Positions 1-9,870 of a stretch of DNA of 64,000 nucleotides are shown here, piece by piece. Position 1 is the first letter of the stretch, and each line of letters starts with the position of its first letter. The position numbers and the translations under genes are program-made. Under the pieces are notes generated by a model. It had not been told where the DNA came from. It searched no databases and saw only the letters and a list, made by a program, of their open reading frames with translations. Source of the DNA: Onthovicinus sp900555545 (lineage in GTDB: Bacteria > Bacillota > Clostridia > Oscillospirales > Acutalibacteraceae); the NCBI GenBank assembly GCA_949296915.1, contig CASFPX010000004.1, forward strand, positions 62,001 to 126,000. The letters are read 5' to 3'.

Positions 1-3000
1 GGTACACACGCTGGACCTCGCGGATCAGGTAATCGTGTACCGCATCGACGCCGCGGATCGCAAGGACATCATGCGGGTTGACGGAGCCCTCAGTGAGCAT
101 ATCGCCCTTCTCCACCATCTGGCCCTCTTCCACGCGCAGGCGCGAACCATAGGGGATCAGATAGCTGCGCTCGTCGGCCTCATCCTGGCTGGTGATGACC
201 ACATGCCGGCTCTTCTTAATCTCGCGGAAGGAGACCTTACCGCTGATCTCACTGAGAATGGCCAGGTGCTTCGGACGGCGGGCCTCAAAGAGCTCCTCAA
301 CGCGGGGAAGACCCTGTGTGATATCGGAGTCGGACGTAACACCGCCGGTATGGAACGTACGCATAGTCAGCTGCGTACCGGGCTCACCGATAGACTGTGC
401 AGCGATGATACCAACGGCCTCGCCCACGGTGACCGGGCTGCCGGTCGCCAGGTTGGAGCCGTAGCACTTGATGCAGACGCCATGCTTGGAACGGCAGGTC
501 AACAGAGAGCGGATCTTGATGCGATCCATGCCCATGCGGTCCATAGCCGCCTTGACGCGGACGGCGTCGTCCTCCGTCATCATGCGGTCACAGCTCATGA
601 TAAGTTCCCCGGTCTCACCATCGACAAAGTCATGGAGCAGATAGCGTCCGGTCAAACGCTCAGTGAGCTCTTCAATGACCTCATTGCCATCCTTGATGTC
701 ATAAACGTCAATGCCCTCTTTGCAGTGGCAGTCCTCCTCACGGATGATGACCTCCTGCGAGACGTCGACCAAGCGGCGGGTCAGATAACCAGAGTCCGCC
801 GTACGCAACGCCGTATCGGCCAATCCTTTGCGGGCGCCGCGGGAAGAGATGAAGTATTCAAGTACCGTCAGGCCCTCGCGGTAGTTCGCGCGGATGGGGA
901 CCTCAATCGTACGGCCGGCCGTGTTCGCGATCAGGCCGCGCATACCGGCCAGCTGGCGCAGCTGGCTCTCCGAACCACGAGCGCCGGAGTTGACCATCAT
1001 GTAGATGGGGTTATACTGATCAAAGCCTTTAGTCAAGGCGTCGGAGACCTTCTTGGTGCAGTCCTCCCACACGCTGATCACGTGGCGGGAGCGCTCTGCA
1101 TCGCTGATAAAACCGCGGCGGTAGTTGGCTGTGATCTTATCGACCTTGGCCTCGGCCTCGGCGAGGTAATCCGCCTTCTCCGCGGGGATGATGGCGTCGC
1201 ACACGGCAACGGTGATCCCGCTAATGGTGGAGTACTTATACCCCTGCGCCTTGACATCATCGAGCATCTTGGCTGTGACAGAGGTGCCGTGCACCTTGAT
1301 GCAGCGGTCGATGATCTTTCCGAGCATCTTTTTGTTGACCAGGAAGTCGGCCTCCAGCTTGAAGGCATTCTCCGGATCGCTGCGGTCGACAAAGCCCAGA
1401 TCCTGCGGAATCGGATTGTTGAAAATCACGCGGCCCAGGGTAGTCTCAACCAGTTTGGAGACCGTTTTGCCCTCGATCTCGCGCGTCATACGGATCTTGC
1501 ACAGCGCATGGAGCTCCAGGCTCCCCTCCTCATAGGCCATAATCGCCTCGTTGACGTCGCGGAAGACTTTGCCTTCACCCTTTTCGCCCTCTTTGATAAG
1601 CGTCAGATAGTAGGAACCCAGAACCATATCCTGCGTGGGAACGGTGACGGGCTTACCATCGGAGGGCTTGAGCAGGTTGTTGGCAGCAAGCATGAGGAAG
1701 CGCGCCTCCGCCTGCGCCTCAACAGACAGCGGGACATGCACAGCCATCTGGTCGCCGTCGAAGTCGGCGTTAAACGCCGTACAGACGAGCGGATGCAGCT
1801 TGATGGCACGGCCCTCCACAAGGACCGGCTCGAATGCCTGGATACCCAAGCGGTGCAGCGTAGGCGCACGGTTGAGCATGACCGGGTGATCCTTGATGAC
1901 AACCTCCAGCGCATCCCAAACCTCAACGTTGGAGCGCTCAACCATCTTGCGGGCAGATTTGATGTTGCCCGCCACGCCAGTCTCCACCAAGCGCTTCATG
2001 ACAAACGGTTTAAACAGCTCAAGCGCCATCTCCTTGGGCAGGCCGCACTGATAGATTTTCAGTTCGGGACCGACGACGATAACGGAACGGCCGGAATAGT
2101 CGACGCGCTTACCGAGCAGGTTCTGGCGGAAACGGCCCTGCTTACCCTTGAGCATATCCGACAGCGACTTGAGCGGTCGGTTGTTCGGACCCGTGACAGG
2201 ACGGCCGCGGCGGCCGTTGTCGATCAAGGCATCCACTGCCTCCTGGAGCATGCGCTTTTCATTGCGGATAATGATCTCCGGCGCGCCGAGCTCAAGAAGC
2301 CTCTTTAAACGGTTATTACGGTTGATGACGCGGCGGTACAGGTCATTCAGATCGGACGTGGCAAAGCGGCCACCATCCAGCTGAACCATCGGGCGGATAT
2401 CCGGCGGGATGACCGGGATACAGTCCATGACCATCCACTCAGGCCTGTTGCCCGAGTTATGGAACGCCTCCACAACCTCCAGCCGCTTGAGCAGCCGGAC
2501 GCGCTTTTGACCTGTGGCGGTCTCCAGCTCCTCGCGCAGCTGTGCGGCGAGCTCGCCGGGATCGATCTGTGCTAACAGCTCCTGGATCGCCTCGGCGCCC
2601 ATGCCGGCACGGAAGCCATCCTCGTACTTTTCGTACATCTCATCGTATTCCTTATCGGTGAGCGTCTGCATCTTGGTCAGCGGCGTATCACCGGGATCGA
2701 TGACAATATAGAGGGAGAAATAGAGCACCTTCTCGAGCAGGCGCGGGGAAAGATCCAACATCAGGCCCATGCGGGACGGGATGCCCTTAAAATACCAGAT
2801 GTGGGATACCGGTGCTGCCAGCTCAATATGGCCCATACGCTCGCGGCGGACCTTAGACTTGGTGACTTCAACACCGCATCGCTCGCAGATCTTCCCCTTG
2901 TAGCGGATCTTTTTGTACTTGCCGCAGTGGCACTCCCAGTCCTTCTGCGGCCCAAAGATGCGCTCACAGAAGAGACCGCCTGTCTCTGGCTTGAGTGTGC

Positions 3001-3106
3001 GATAATTTATCGTCTCGGGCTTTGTAACCTCGCCGTGTGACCACTCCCTGATCTTATCCGGGGAAGCCAGCCCAATTTTAATGGATTCAAACGTCATATC
3101 CGGCAT
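1..3106 (-). CDS. rpoC: DNA-directed RNA polymerase subunit beta' (3' end cut by window edge)
   Basis: Largest subunit of RNA polymerase; carries the catalytic magnesium site. The minus-strand reading opens with MPDMTFESIKIGLASP, the conserved beta' start, then the N-terminal zinc finger (CHCGKYK and CERCGVEV, near 2860-2945), and the active-site loop NADFDGD lies at about 1751-1771. About 1035 residues are present and the C-terminus lies beyond base 1. The ATG at 3106 is chosen because a GGGG Shine-Dalgarno lies about 9 nt upstream; an ATG three codons in (3097) is also possible. It starts 36 bp after rpoB and is surely cotranscribed with it. Confidence 0.97.
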   Translation of the reverse strand, partial: MPDMTFESIKIGLASPDKIREWSHGEVTKPETINYRTLKPETGGLFCERIFGPQKDWECHCGKYKKIRYKGKICERCGVEVTKSKVRRERMGHIELAAPVSHIWYFKGIPSRMGLMLDLSPRLLEKVLYFSLYIVIDPGDTPLTKMQTLTDKEYDEMYEKYEDGFRAGMGAEAIQELLAQIDPGELAAQLREELETATGQKRVRLLKRLEVVEAFHNSGNRPEWMVMDCIPVIPPDIRPMVQLDGGRFATSDLNDLYRRVINRNNRLKRLLELGAPEIIIRNEKRMLQEAVDALIDNGRRGRPVTGPNNRPLKSLSDMLKGKQGRFRQNLLGKRVDYSGRSVIVVGPELKIYQCGLPKEMALELFKPFVMKRLVETGVAGNIKSARKMVERSNVEVWDALEVVIKDHPVMLNRAPTLHRLGIQAFEPVLVEGRAIKLHPLVCTAFNADFDGDQMAVHVPLSVEAQAEARFLMLAANNLLKPSDGKPVTVPTQDMVLGSYYLTLIKEGEKGEGKVFRDVNEAIMAYEEGSLELHALCKIRMTREIEGKTVSKLVETTLGRVIFNNPIPQDLGFVDRSDPENAFKLEADFLVNKKMLGKIIDRCIKVHGTSVTAKMLDDVKAQGYKYSTISGITVAVCDAIIPAEKADYLAEAEAKVDKITANYRRGFISDAERSRHVISVWEDCTKKVSDALTKGFDQYNPIYMMVNSGARGSESQLRQLAGMRGLIANTAGRTIEVPIRANYREGLTVLEYFISSRGARKGLADTALRTADSGYLTRRLVDVSQEVIIREEDCHCKEGIDVYDIKDGNEVIEELTERLTGRYLLHDFVDGETGELIMSCDRMMTEDDAVRVKAAMDRMGMDRIKIRSLLTCRSKHGVCIKCYGSNLATGSPVTVGEAVGIIAAQSIGEPGTQLTMRTFHTGGVTSDSDITQGLPRVEELFEARRPKHLAILSEISGKVSFREIKKSRHVVITSQDEADERSYLIPYGSRLRVEEGQMVEKGDMLTEGSVNPHDVLAIRGVDAVHDYLIREVQRVY

Positions 3107-3142
3107 ATTACCGACCCCTTCTTTCGTTAATATAAGGTGTGA

Positions 3143-6100
3143 TTATATCAGGGTGTCCTCATCGGCGGAGCCGCTAAAAGCGGCCTCCTCATAGAACGCG
3201 GAATCGTCATCCAGATCCTCTTCGAACAACTCCTCCTCGTCCTCAGGTACAAATTCATCCTCGCCGTTGTCCTCGACCATAAAGCCTTCGGATCCCTCCG
3301 CGTCATTGACGTTGGAGAAGCCGGCGTCCTCTGGACGGAAGCCCTCCGTATCATCCCCGTCAATGTTCTGCTTGAGGTCAATCTCGTTATTATCCTTATC
3401 CAGCACCTTGATATCGAGGCCCAGGGATTGGAGCTCCTTGATCAAAACCTTGAAGGACTCGGGAACGCCCGGCTTTGGCACATTCTCGCCCTTGACAATG
3501 GCCTCAAAGGTCTTCACACGGCCGACGACGTCGTCGGATTTAACGGTAAGAATCTCCTGCAGGGTATAGGTTGCGCCGTATGCCTCCAGCGCCCACACCT
3601 CCATCTCACCGAAGCGCTGGCCGCCAAACTGGGCTTTACCGCCCAGAGGCTGCTGCGTAACAAGAGAGTATGGGCCGGTGGAACGGGCATGAATCTTATC
3701 GTCAACCAGGTGGTGCAGCTTGAGGTAGTACATAATGCCGACCGTTACCGGATTGTCGAACGGTTTGCCGGTGCGTCCATCGTAAAGGATGGTTTTGCCG
3801 TCCTCACGCAAGCCAGCCTCGCGGAAGGCATCGCGGATATCGGACTCATGCGCGCCATCGAATACGGGCGTCATGATCTTCCAGCCCAGGTTCTTGGCCG
3901 CCCAGCCCATGTGCACCTCCAGAACCTGTCCGATATTCATTCGGGACGGAACGCCCAACGGGTTCAAGACGATATCGAGCGGCGTGCCGTCGGGCAGGAA
4001 GGGCATATCCTCCTGCGGCAGGATGCGGGAGACAACGCCCTTGTTTCCATGGCGGCCGGCCATCTTATCGCCCACGGAGATCTTGCGCTTCTGAGCGATG
4101 TAGCAGCGGACGACTTTGTTCACGCCGGGGCTCATCTCGTCGCTGTTGGCGCGGGTGAATACCTCGACCTTGACAACGATACCGTACTCACCGTGCGGCA
4201 CACGCATGGAGGTGTCGCGCACCTCGCGCGCCTTCTCGCCGAAGATCGCGCGCAGCAGCCGCTCCTCCGCCGTCAGCTCCGTCTCGCCCTTCGGCGTGAC
4301 CTTACCGACGAGGATGTCGCCGGAGCGGACCTCCGCGCCGACGCGGATGACACCCGTCTCGTCGAGATCCTTCAAGGCGTCCTCCGAGACGTTCGGAATA
4401 TCGCGGGTAATATCCTCCGGCCCGAGCTTTGTATCGCGCGCCTCCACTTCATATTCCTCGATATGGATGGAGGTAAATACATCGTCACGAACCATTTTTT
4501 CGTTCAACAGAACGGCGTCCTCGTAGTTATAACCCTCCCAGGTCATAAATCCGATCAGTGCGTTCTTACCCAAGCTGATCTCGCCGTTGGAAGTTGCGGG
4601 GCCATCTGCGATGACCTCATCCTTCTCCACATGATCGCCCAGCGACACGATGGGGCGCTGGTTGACACAGGTGCCCTGGTTGGAGCGCATAAACTTGAGC
4701 AGCTCGTACTCGTCGATCTCACCGGTCTCATCCGCGGTAATCTCAATCCGTTTGGCTTCGACCTTCGTAACGGTACCCGCGTGCTTTGCCAGAACGACAA
4801 CACCCGAGTCCACAGCCGCCTTATACTCCATCCCGGTGCCGACAATCGGGGACTCCGTCTTGAGCAGCGGAACGGCCTGCTTCTGCATGTTGGAACCCAT
4901 CAAGGCGCGGTTTGCGTCGTCATTCTCAAGGAACGGGATCATACTTGTCGCTACGGAGACAACCATCCGCGGGGAGACGTCCATGTAGTCGATACGATCG
5001 GATTCAATCTCCAGGAACGTGTCGCGATGGCGTGCGTGAACTTTATTGTTGACAAAATGGCCCTGCTCATCGAGCGGCTCATTTCCCTGCGCGACGATGA
5101 AGTCATCTTCCACATCGGCAGTCATATAGTCCACTTCGTCCAGGACGACGCCGGTGTTCTTATCGACGCGGCGGAACGGCGCCTCAATAAAGCCGTACTC
5201 ATTGATACGGGCGAAGGTTGCCAAATAGGAAATCAGGCCGATGTTCGGACCTTCAGGCGTCTCAATGGGGCACATGCGCCCATAGTGGCTGTAATGAACG
5301 TCGCGGACTTCGAATCCGGCGCGGTCACGTGACAAACCGCCGGGGCCCAAGGCGGATAGACGGCGTTTATGTGTCAGCTCAGACAGCGGGTTGTTCTGAT
5401 CCATGAACTGTGACAGTGGAGAAGAACCGAAAAATTCCTTAATCGCTGCCACGACCGGGCGAATATTGATCAGGGACTGCGGCGTGATCTTATCCGTCTC
5501 CTGCTGAAGGGAGAGGCGCTCGCGGACCGTACGCTCCATTCGGCTGAAGCCGATGCGGAACTGGTTCTGGAGCAACTCGCCCACGGAGCGGATACGCCGG
5601 TTGCCCAAGTGGTCGATGTCATCGGTAGTGCCGACATCATGGCCCAGGCAGTCCAGATAGTTGATCGTGGCAAAAATATCGTCAATTGTAATATGCTTGG
5701 GGATCAGGTCGTCGCAGCGGGCGAGCAGTTCCTCCTTGAGCATATCTTTATTGTCGCCGCACTTGTCAAGCACCTCCATGAGGACGGTGTACTTGACCTT
5801 CTCATTGATGCAGCAGTTCTCGAGCTCCTCCTGGGTCAGATCCACAAAGGGCGCGATATCGACCATGCCGTTACCGATCACCTTGACCTCGACACCCTCG
5901 ACATCCAAGTAAGCCTCCGTAATACCGTGCTGCTCGATCTCATGCGCCTGCTCACGGGAGAGAACCGCACCGGCCTCGGCCAGAACCTCACCGGTCGCCG
6001 GATCCACGATCGGCTGCATCAGGCGGTTGCCTGCCAAGCGGGCGGAGATGCCCAGCTTTTTATTATATTTATAGCGGCCCACGCGGGAGAGATCATAGCG

Positions 6101-6901
6101 GTGGGGATCAAAGAACAGGCCTGCCAAGTGGGACTGTGCCGTCTCGAGCGTCGGCGGCTCGCCGGGGCGCAGTTTGCGGTAAACCTCAAGCAGTGCCTCC
6201 TCCGTATTCTTGGTTGGATCCTTCTCAATCGTGGCGAGGATGCGCTCATCGCTGCCGAAGAAGTCACAGATCTCCGCGTCGCTGCTCAAACCGAGCGCAC
6301 GGATAAAGGTGGTGATGAAGATCTTCCTGTTCTTATCAATACGGACATAAAACAGATCATTCTGATCCGTCTCATATTCAAGCCAGGCGCCGCGATTGGG
6401 GATGACGGTAGTGGTAAAGAGCTTTTTGCCTGTCTTGTCGCGGGACATACCATAGTAGACGCCCGGTGAACGGACAAGCTGGGAGACAATAACACGCTCC
6501 GCGCCATTGATGACAAAGGTGCCGCTCTCCGTCATCAGCGGGAAATCGCCCATGTAGACCTCGGACTCCTTGATCTCACCGGTCTCCCGGTTGATCAGGC
6601 GCGCACGCACGCGCAGGGGCGCCGCGTAAGTGGCATCGCGCTCCTTACACTGGGTAATGGTGTATTTGGGCTTCTCATCCATCCGGTAGTCCAGGAAGTC
6701 GAGGGCCAGATTACCGCTGAAATCGGTGATCTGCGCCATATCGCGCAGAACCTCCTTGAGCCCTTTCTCGATAAACCACCGATAGGAGTCCTTCTGCACC
6801 TCAATAAGATTTGGCATCTCCATAACCTCATTGATTTTGCCGAAGCTCATGCGCTCGTTTTTGCCGAGCTTTACGGGTTTCACATTCACCATAGGCTTCA
6901 T
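3143..6901 (-). CDS. rpoB: DNA-directed RNA polymerase subunit beta
   Basis: Second-largest subunit of RNA polymerase, about 1252 residues, the usual Firmicutes length. The rifampicin-binding cluster is readable and wild-type in appearance (SQFMDQNNPLSELTHKRRLS, then GPGGLSRDRAGFEV). The C-terminus ends in a long acidic tail rich in Glu and Asp after the conserved SFKVLIKELQSLGLD segment. The start is placed at ATG 6901 (MKPMVNVKPVKLG) because GGAG lies just upstream; ATG 6892 is an alternative. The frame stays open 50 codons further to a GTG at 7051, but that stretch has no RpoB similarity. It is driven by a strong promoter at 7077-7105, and no rplJ/rplL genes precede it. Confidence 0.97.
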   Translation of the reverse strand: MKPMVNVKPVKLGKNERMSFGKINEVMEMPNLIEVQKDSYRWFIEKGLKEVLRDMAQITDFSGNLALDFLDYRMDEKPKYTITQCKERDATYAAPLRVRARLINRETGEIKESEVYMGDFPLMTESGTFVINGAERVIVSQLVRSPGVYYGMSRDKTGKKLFTTTVIPNRGAWLEYETDQNDLFYVRIDKNRKIFITTFIRALGLSSDAEICDFFGSDERILATIEKDPTKNTEEALLEVYRKLRPGEPPTLETAQSHLAGLFFDPHRYDLSRVGRYKYNKKLGISARLAGNRLMQPIVDPATGEVLAEAGAVLSREQAHEIEQHGITEAYLDVEGVEVKVIGNGMVDIAPFVDLTQEELENCCINEKVKYTVLMEVLDKCGDNKDMLKEELLARCDDLIPKHITIDDIFATINYLDCLGHDVGTTDDIDHLGNRRIRSVGELLQNQFRIGFSRMERTVRERLSLQQETDKITPQSLINIRPVVAAIKEFFGSSPLSQFMDQNNPLSELTHKRRLSALGPGGLSRDRAGFEVRDVHYSHYGRMCPIETPEGPNIGLISYLATFARINEYGFIEAPFRRVDKNTGVVLDEVDYMTADVEDDFIVAQGNEPLDEQGHFVNNKVHARHRDTFLEIESDRIDYMDVSPRMVVSVATSMIPFLENDDANRALMGSNMQKQAVPLLKTESPIVGTGMEYKAAVDSGVVVLAKHAGTVTKVEAKRIEITADETGEIDEYELLKFMRSNQGTCVNQRPIVSLGDHVEKDEVIADGPATSNGEISLGKNALIGFMTWEGYNYEDAVLLNEKMVRDDVFTSIHIEEYEVEARDTKLGPEDITRDIPNVSEDALKDLDETGVIRVGAEVRSGDILVGKVTPKGETELTAEERLLRAIFGEKAREVRDTSMRVPHGEYGIVVKVEVFTRANSDEMSPGVNKVVRCYIAQKRKISVGDKMAGRHGNKGVVSRILPQEDMPFLPDGTPLDIVLNPLGVPSRMNIGQVLEVHMGWAAKNLGWKIMTPVFDGAHESDIRDAFREAGLREDGKTILYDGRTGKPFDNPVTVGIMYYLKLHHLVDDKIHARSTGPYSLVTQQPLGGKAQFGGQRFGEMEVWALEAYGATYTLQEILTVKSDDVVGRVKTFEAIVKGENVPKPGVPESFKVLIKELQSLGLDIKVLDKDNNEIDLKQNIDGDDTEGFRPEDAGFSNVNDAEGSEGFMVEDNGEDEFVPEDEEELFEEDLDDDSAFYEEAAFSGSADEDTLI

Positions 6902-7076
6902 CACTCCGTCAAAATTTTTTCCCGCGGCGGGCAGAATCGCGCTGCACGTCCCCGGGTCAGGCATCATCCAACTAAAATAGCAAAAAATCCCATCATTACA
7001 ACGTGAAAAGTTAGTGGAAATAACCGACCCCGCCGGGTCATACCCCCACACTTTTCCATAATAATAGCAGTTTGTT

Positions 7077-7105
7077 ATTATACCTCATTTTTTTTCAAGT
7101 GTCAA
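7077..7105 (-). promoter_or_regulatory. sigma-A promoter of rpoBC
   Basis: On the minus strand TTGACA (7100-7105) and TATAAT (7077-7082) are separated by exactly 17 bp, a consensus promoter. The predicted start near 7070 gives an rpoB leader of about 170 nt. It lies just downstream of the terminator that closes the preceding operon, so rpoBC is an independent transcription unit. Confidence 0.85.
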
Positions 7106-7114
7106 GGGCCGCCA

Positions 7115-7160
7115 ATATAAAAAAATATCCGCACGGAAAATTTTTCCGCCGCGGATATTT
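7115..7160 (-). terminator. intrinsic terminator between the phosphoesterase gene and rpoB
   Basis: Minus-strand stem AATATCCGC/GCGGATATT (arms 7124-7132 and 7151-7159) with an inner GGAAAA/TTTTCC stem, followed by a run of seven T. It closes the operon ending with the gene at 7215. Confidence 0.8.
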
Positions 7161-7214
7161 GGGGCACTACAATGTCTCAAATGCTTGATATATAAGGATT
7201 TTTGTTCTCTGGAA

Positions 7215-8672
7215 TTAAACGCCCGGAGCCGTTGTTATATTTTGGCCATTGACCGTAATCCGGACACTGATGGGGGCGCTCTCATGGCCCCAGGTATCGA
7301 TTGCAGTCACGCTCAGTGTATAGGTTCCGTTCAAAAAATCCTTGGCATACTCTGTGACTTCAGGACTCAGACGCAGCACCGTTTCCTGCGCCATTTGGTC
7401 GAAGCCAAGATAGAAATCCGACACAAAATCGAGTTGATCGGTAAACTGCGCATTGCCGTCCTCATCCGTCCCGGTGGGGAACAACAGCTTGGGATTGCCA
7501 TCTTCTCCCGTCGCCGTTACGCGGTAGCCGTAGACATACCGTTCGTGCTGCGCCGATGGGAACCGGAGTACCAATTCCGCCCCCTGTTCCGGATCGTAGA
7601 TTTTAAATTCAGCGGTGACCTGAGCATTTTCCGGGAATACCGGCGCTGCAGATTGCTCCGCGCGTGCATCCGTATACTGATCGAGGTGCTGCGCAATCGG
7701 CAGATCTATCTGCCATACATCCCCCTGCTGCTGCCCGGTCAGGACACTGTAACGGGTAAACAGCAGTTTATCACTGCTGACCTCCAGAATCATACACATC
7801 GGATTCTGCTCAATACTCTTCTCATCCTCCCCGGCGTACAGGCCCGTACTGATGTAGGAGAGGCTCTGCGTATTGACGGCTGTGTATTCCCCCTGCCAGA
7901 TCGACCGGTCATCCATCAGCGCTGCATGGGTGTGGCCCGAAATCGAAACCACCTGAGGATATTGACTGAATAGCTCATTTAGTACGTTTGAATCCTCTTC
8001 CGTGTCCAGATTACTGTTGACCGTGCCGCTTGGCGGCGCGTGCGTAATGACAAAGATAGGTCTGTCGTCAGAATCCTGCAATGCGATCTCAATCTGTTCG
8101 CGTGCCCATTCGATTTTATCCGTATAGGCTCCGTCATCCATATCCCCATTGCACGGGCTGAATCCAATAAAATGATAGCCATTGACCACTTTATGCGTCC
8201 ACGGTGAACTCTCACCCACAGCATCCATGGTACGGCGCTGCATCTTTCCCTTAAACGGGATCTCCCAACAGTCCACAAAATAGGGCAGCCAGTAGTCGTG
8301 ATTCCCCATGATGGAGAGGGAGATCGGGCGCTCCTCCACCGGATACACCTCATTGAGGATACGCGAAACATTGTCCGCAGCCTCCTGCGTATTGGTATCC
8401 GTATAGTCGCCCGCGTTGATCATCATATCGACATCCTGAGCTTTCAAGAATTCGAGCGCCTTCCGATAGGAGTTGTCATATGTATCCGAACCGCCCTCCG
8501 GCTCCAACTGCAGATCGCTGATAATACCAACCCGGAGCGTGTCTCCTTCTACGGTATAGTTCTCGATCTCGGACGGCTTTGGGCTGGAACAGCCCGCAAA
8601 CGAAAGGATGCCGGCAGCGAGAGCCACGCTCATCGCTGCGGCAAAAATCTTCTTAAACTGAATCAATTTCAT
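7215..8672 (-). CDS. secreted lipoprotein metallophosphoesterase
   Basis: Calcineurin-like phosphoesterase, 485 residues, predicted to be anchored outside the membrane. It begins with a lipoprotein signal (MKLIQFKKIFAAAMSVAL, lipobox FAGC). The dimetal-site motifs follow in order: SDLQ, NAGDYTDT, MGNHDYW, THAPPSG and SGHTHA. The first motif is usually DxH but reads DLQ here, a substitution at a metal ligand position. After the catalytic domain there is about 150 residues of beta-rich sequence, probably a C-terminal Ig-like domain. Start 8672 is preceded by GGGAGGGG. It begins 25 bp after the rpoD stop and may be read from that operon. The natural substrate is unknown. Confidence 0.85.
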   Translation of the reverse strand: MKLIQFKKIFAAAMSVALAAGILSFAGCSSPKPSEIENYTVEGDTLRVGIISDLQLEPEGGSDTYDNSYRKALEFLKAQDVDMMINAGDYTDTNTQEAADNVSRILNEVYPVEERPISLSIMGNHDYWLPYFVDCWEIPFKGKMQRRTMDAVGESSPWTHKVVNGYHFIGFSPCNGDMDDGAYTDKIEWAREQIEIALQDSDDRPIFVITHAPPSGTVNSNLDTEEDSNVLNELFSQYPQVVSISGHTHAALMDDRSIWQGEYTAVNTQSLSYISTGLYAGEDEKSIEQNPMCMILEVSSDKLLFTRYSVLTGQQQGDVWQIDLPIAQHLDQYTDARAEQSAAPVFPENAQVTAEFKIYDPEQGAELVLRFPSAQHERYVYGYRVTATGEDGNPKLLFPTGTDEDGNAQFTDQLDFVSDFYLGFDQMAQETVLRLSPEVTEYAKDFLNGTYTLSVTAIDTWGHESAPISVRITVNGQNITTAPGV

Positions 8673-8697
8673 TCCCCTCCCAGTTGTCACTCTCAAA

Positions 8698-9810
8698 TCA
8701 ATCCAGGAAATCCTTCAGCTTTTTGCTGCGGCTCGGATGGCGCAGCTTACGCAGCGCCTTAGCCTCGATCTGGCGGATACGCTCACGGGTGACGTTGAAC
8801 TCCTTGCCGACCTCCTCAAGCGTACGGGGATGGCCGTCCTCCAGGCCAAAGCGCAGGGAGAGCACCTTCTCCTCACGCGGGGTGAGTGTCTTGAGCACCT
8901 CCGCCAGCTGTTCCTTGAGCATCAGCATGGAGGCCGCATCCGCCGGCGGAAGGGCGTCATCATCGGGGATGAAGTCACCCAGGTGGCTGTCCTCCTCCTC
9001 GCCGATCGGCGTCTCCAGGGAGACGGGCTCCTGCGCCACGCGCATGATCTCGCGCACCTTGTCCACGGGCATCTGGAGTTCCTTGGAGATCTCCTCCGCA
9101 GTTGGGTCACGCCCATTCTTGTGGAGCAGCTGGCTGTTCGTCTTTTTGACCTTATTGATCGTCTCCACCATATGGACAGGGATACGAATGGTCCTGGCCT
9201 GATCCGCGATGGCACGGGTGATCGCCTGGCGGATCCACCATGTGGCATAGGTGGAGAACTTAAATCCCTTGGTATAATCGAACTTGTCAACCGCCTTGAT
9301 CAGGCCGAGATTCCCCTCCTGAATCAGATCCAAAAACTGCATCCCGCGGCCGACATACCGCTTGGCAATGCTGACCACCAGGCGCAGGTTTGCCTCCGCA
9401 AGACGCTTTTTGGCCGCCGGGTCATCGTCCGAAATACGGATGGCCAGATCAATTTCCTCCTCCGGCGTAAGCAGCGGCACACGGCCAATCTCCTTGAGAT
9501 AGACCTTAACCGGATCGTCCATCGCCACGCTCTTGGGATCGATTCCCAGGTCGATATTCTCCTGGGATTTTGCATGGTCATCCTCCTCGAAGATCGCCGT
9601 ATCGAGTGCCAGATCATTAAAATCATCCACTATCTCAATATTCTGGCTGTCGAGCGTGTCATAGAGGGCGTCCAACTCATCGATGTCAAAATCAACCTCC
9701 GAGATCATGGAGTCGATCTCATTGGTGCTGAGCTTGCCGTACTGCTTTCCCTTGTCAATCAAGTTTTTCAGTGCGGCGCTTCTCTTTTCAGGTGTCACTT
9801 TGTTATCCAT
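8698..9810 (-). CDS. rpoD: RNA polymerase primary sigma factor (SigA/RpoD)
   Basis: Housekeeping sigma factor, 370 residues, about the length of Bacillus SigA. Region 1.1 is followed by region 1.2 (VKVYLKEIGRVPLLTPEEE), region 2 with the -10 recognition helix (FSTYATWWIRQAITRAIADQ), region 3, and region 4 with the -35 helix (TLEEVGKEFNVTRERIRQIE). It starts with MDNKVTPEKRSAALK behind GGGAG. It lies directly downstream of dnaG, the conserved dgt-dnaG-rpoD order of the macromolecular synthesis operon. Confidence 0.97.
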   Translation of the reverse strand: MDNKVTPEKRSAALKNLIDKGKQYGKLSTNEIDSMISEVDFDIDELDALYDTLDSQNIEIVDDFNDLALDTAIFEEDDHAKSQENIDLGIDPKSVAMDDPVKVYLKEIGRVPLLTPEEEIDLAIRISDDDPAAKKRLAEANLRLVVSIAKRYVGRGMQFLDLIQEGNLGLIKAVDKFDYTKGFKFSTYATWWIRQAITRAIADQARTIRIPVHMVETINKVKKTNSQLLHKNGRDPTAEEISKELQMPVDKVREIMRVAQEPVSLETPIGEEEDSHLGDFIPDDDALPPADAASMLMLKEQLAEVLKTLTPREEKVLSLRFGLEDGHPRTLEEVGKEFNVTRERIRQIEAKALRKLRHPSRSKKLKDFLD

Positions 9811-9870
9811 ACGATTCTCCCAACTACATCAAATCTCGATATGTATATTCGTAAAATCATGAAATGATTT

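Noticed and set aside
35..5332. Long plus-strand ORFs opposite rpoC and rpoB (757 and 634 codons)
   Set aside because: They mirror the codon pattern of the real minus-strand genes, lack ribosome sites and show no family motifs.
6902..7051. In-frame 50-codon N-terminal extension of rpoB from a GTG
   Set aside because: It has no RpoB similarity and no proper Shine-Dalgarno, while ATG 6901 has GGAG and begins the conserved sequence; the open frame is most likely chance in the leader.
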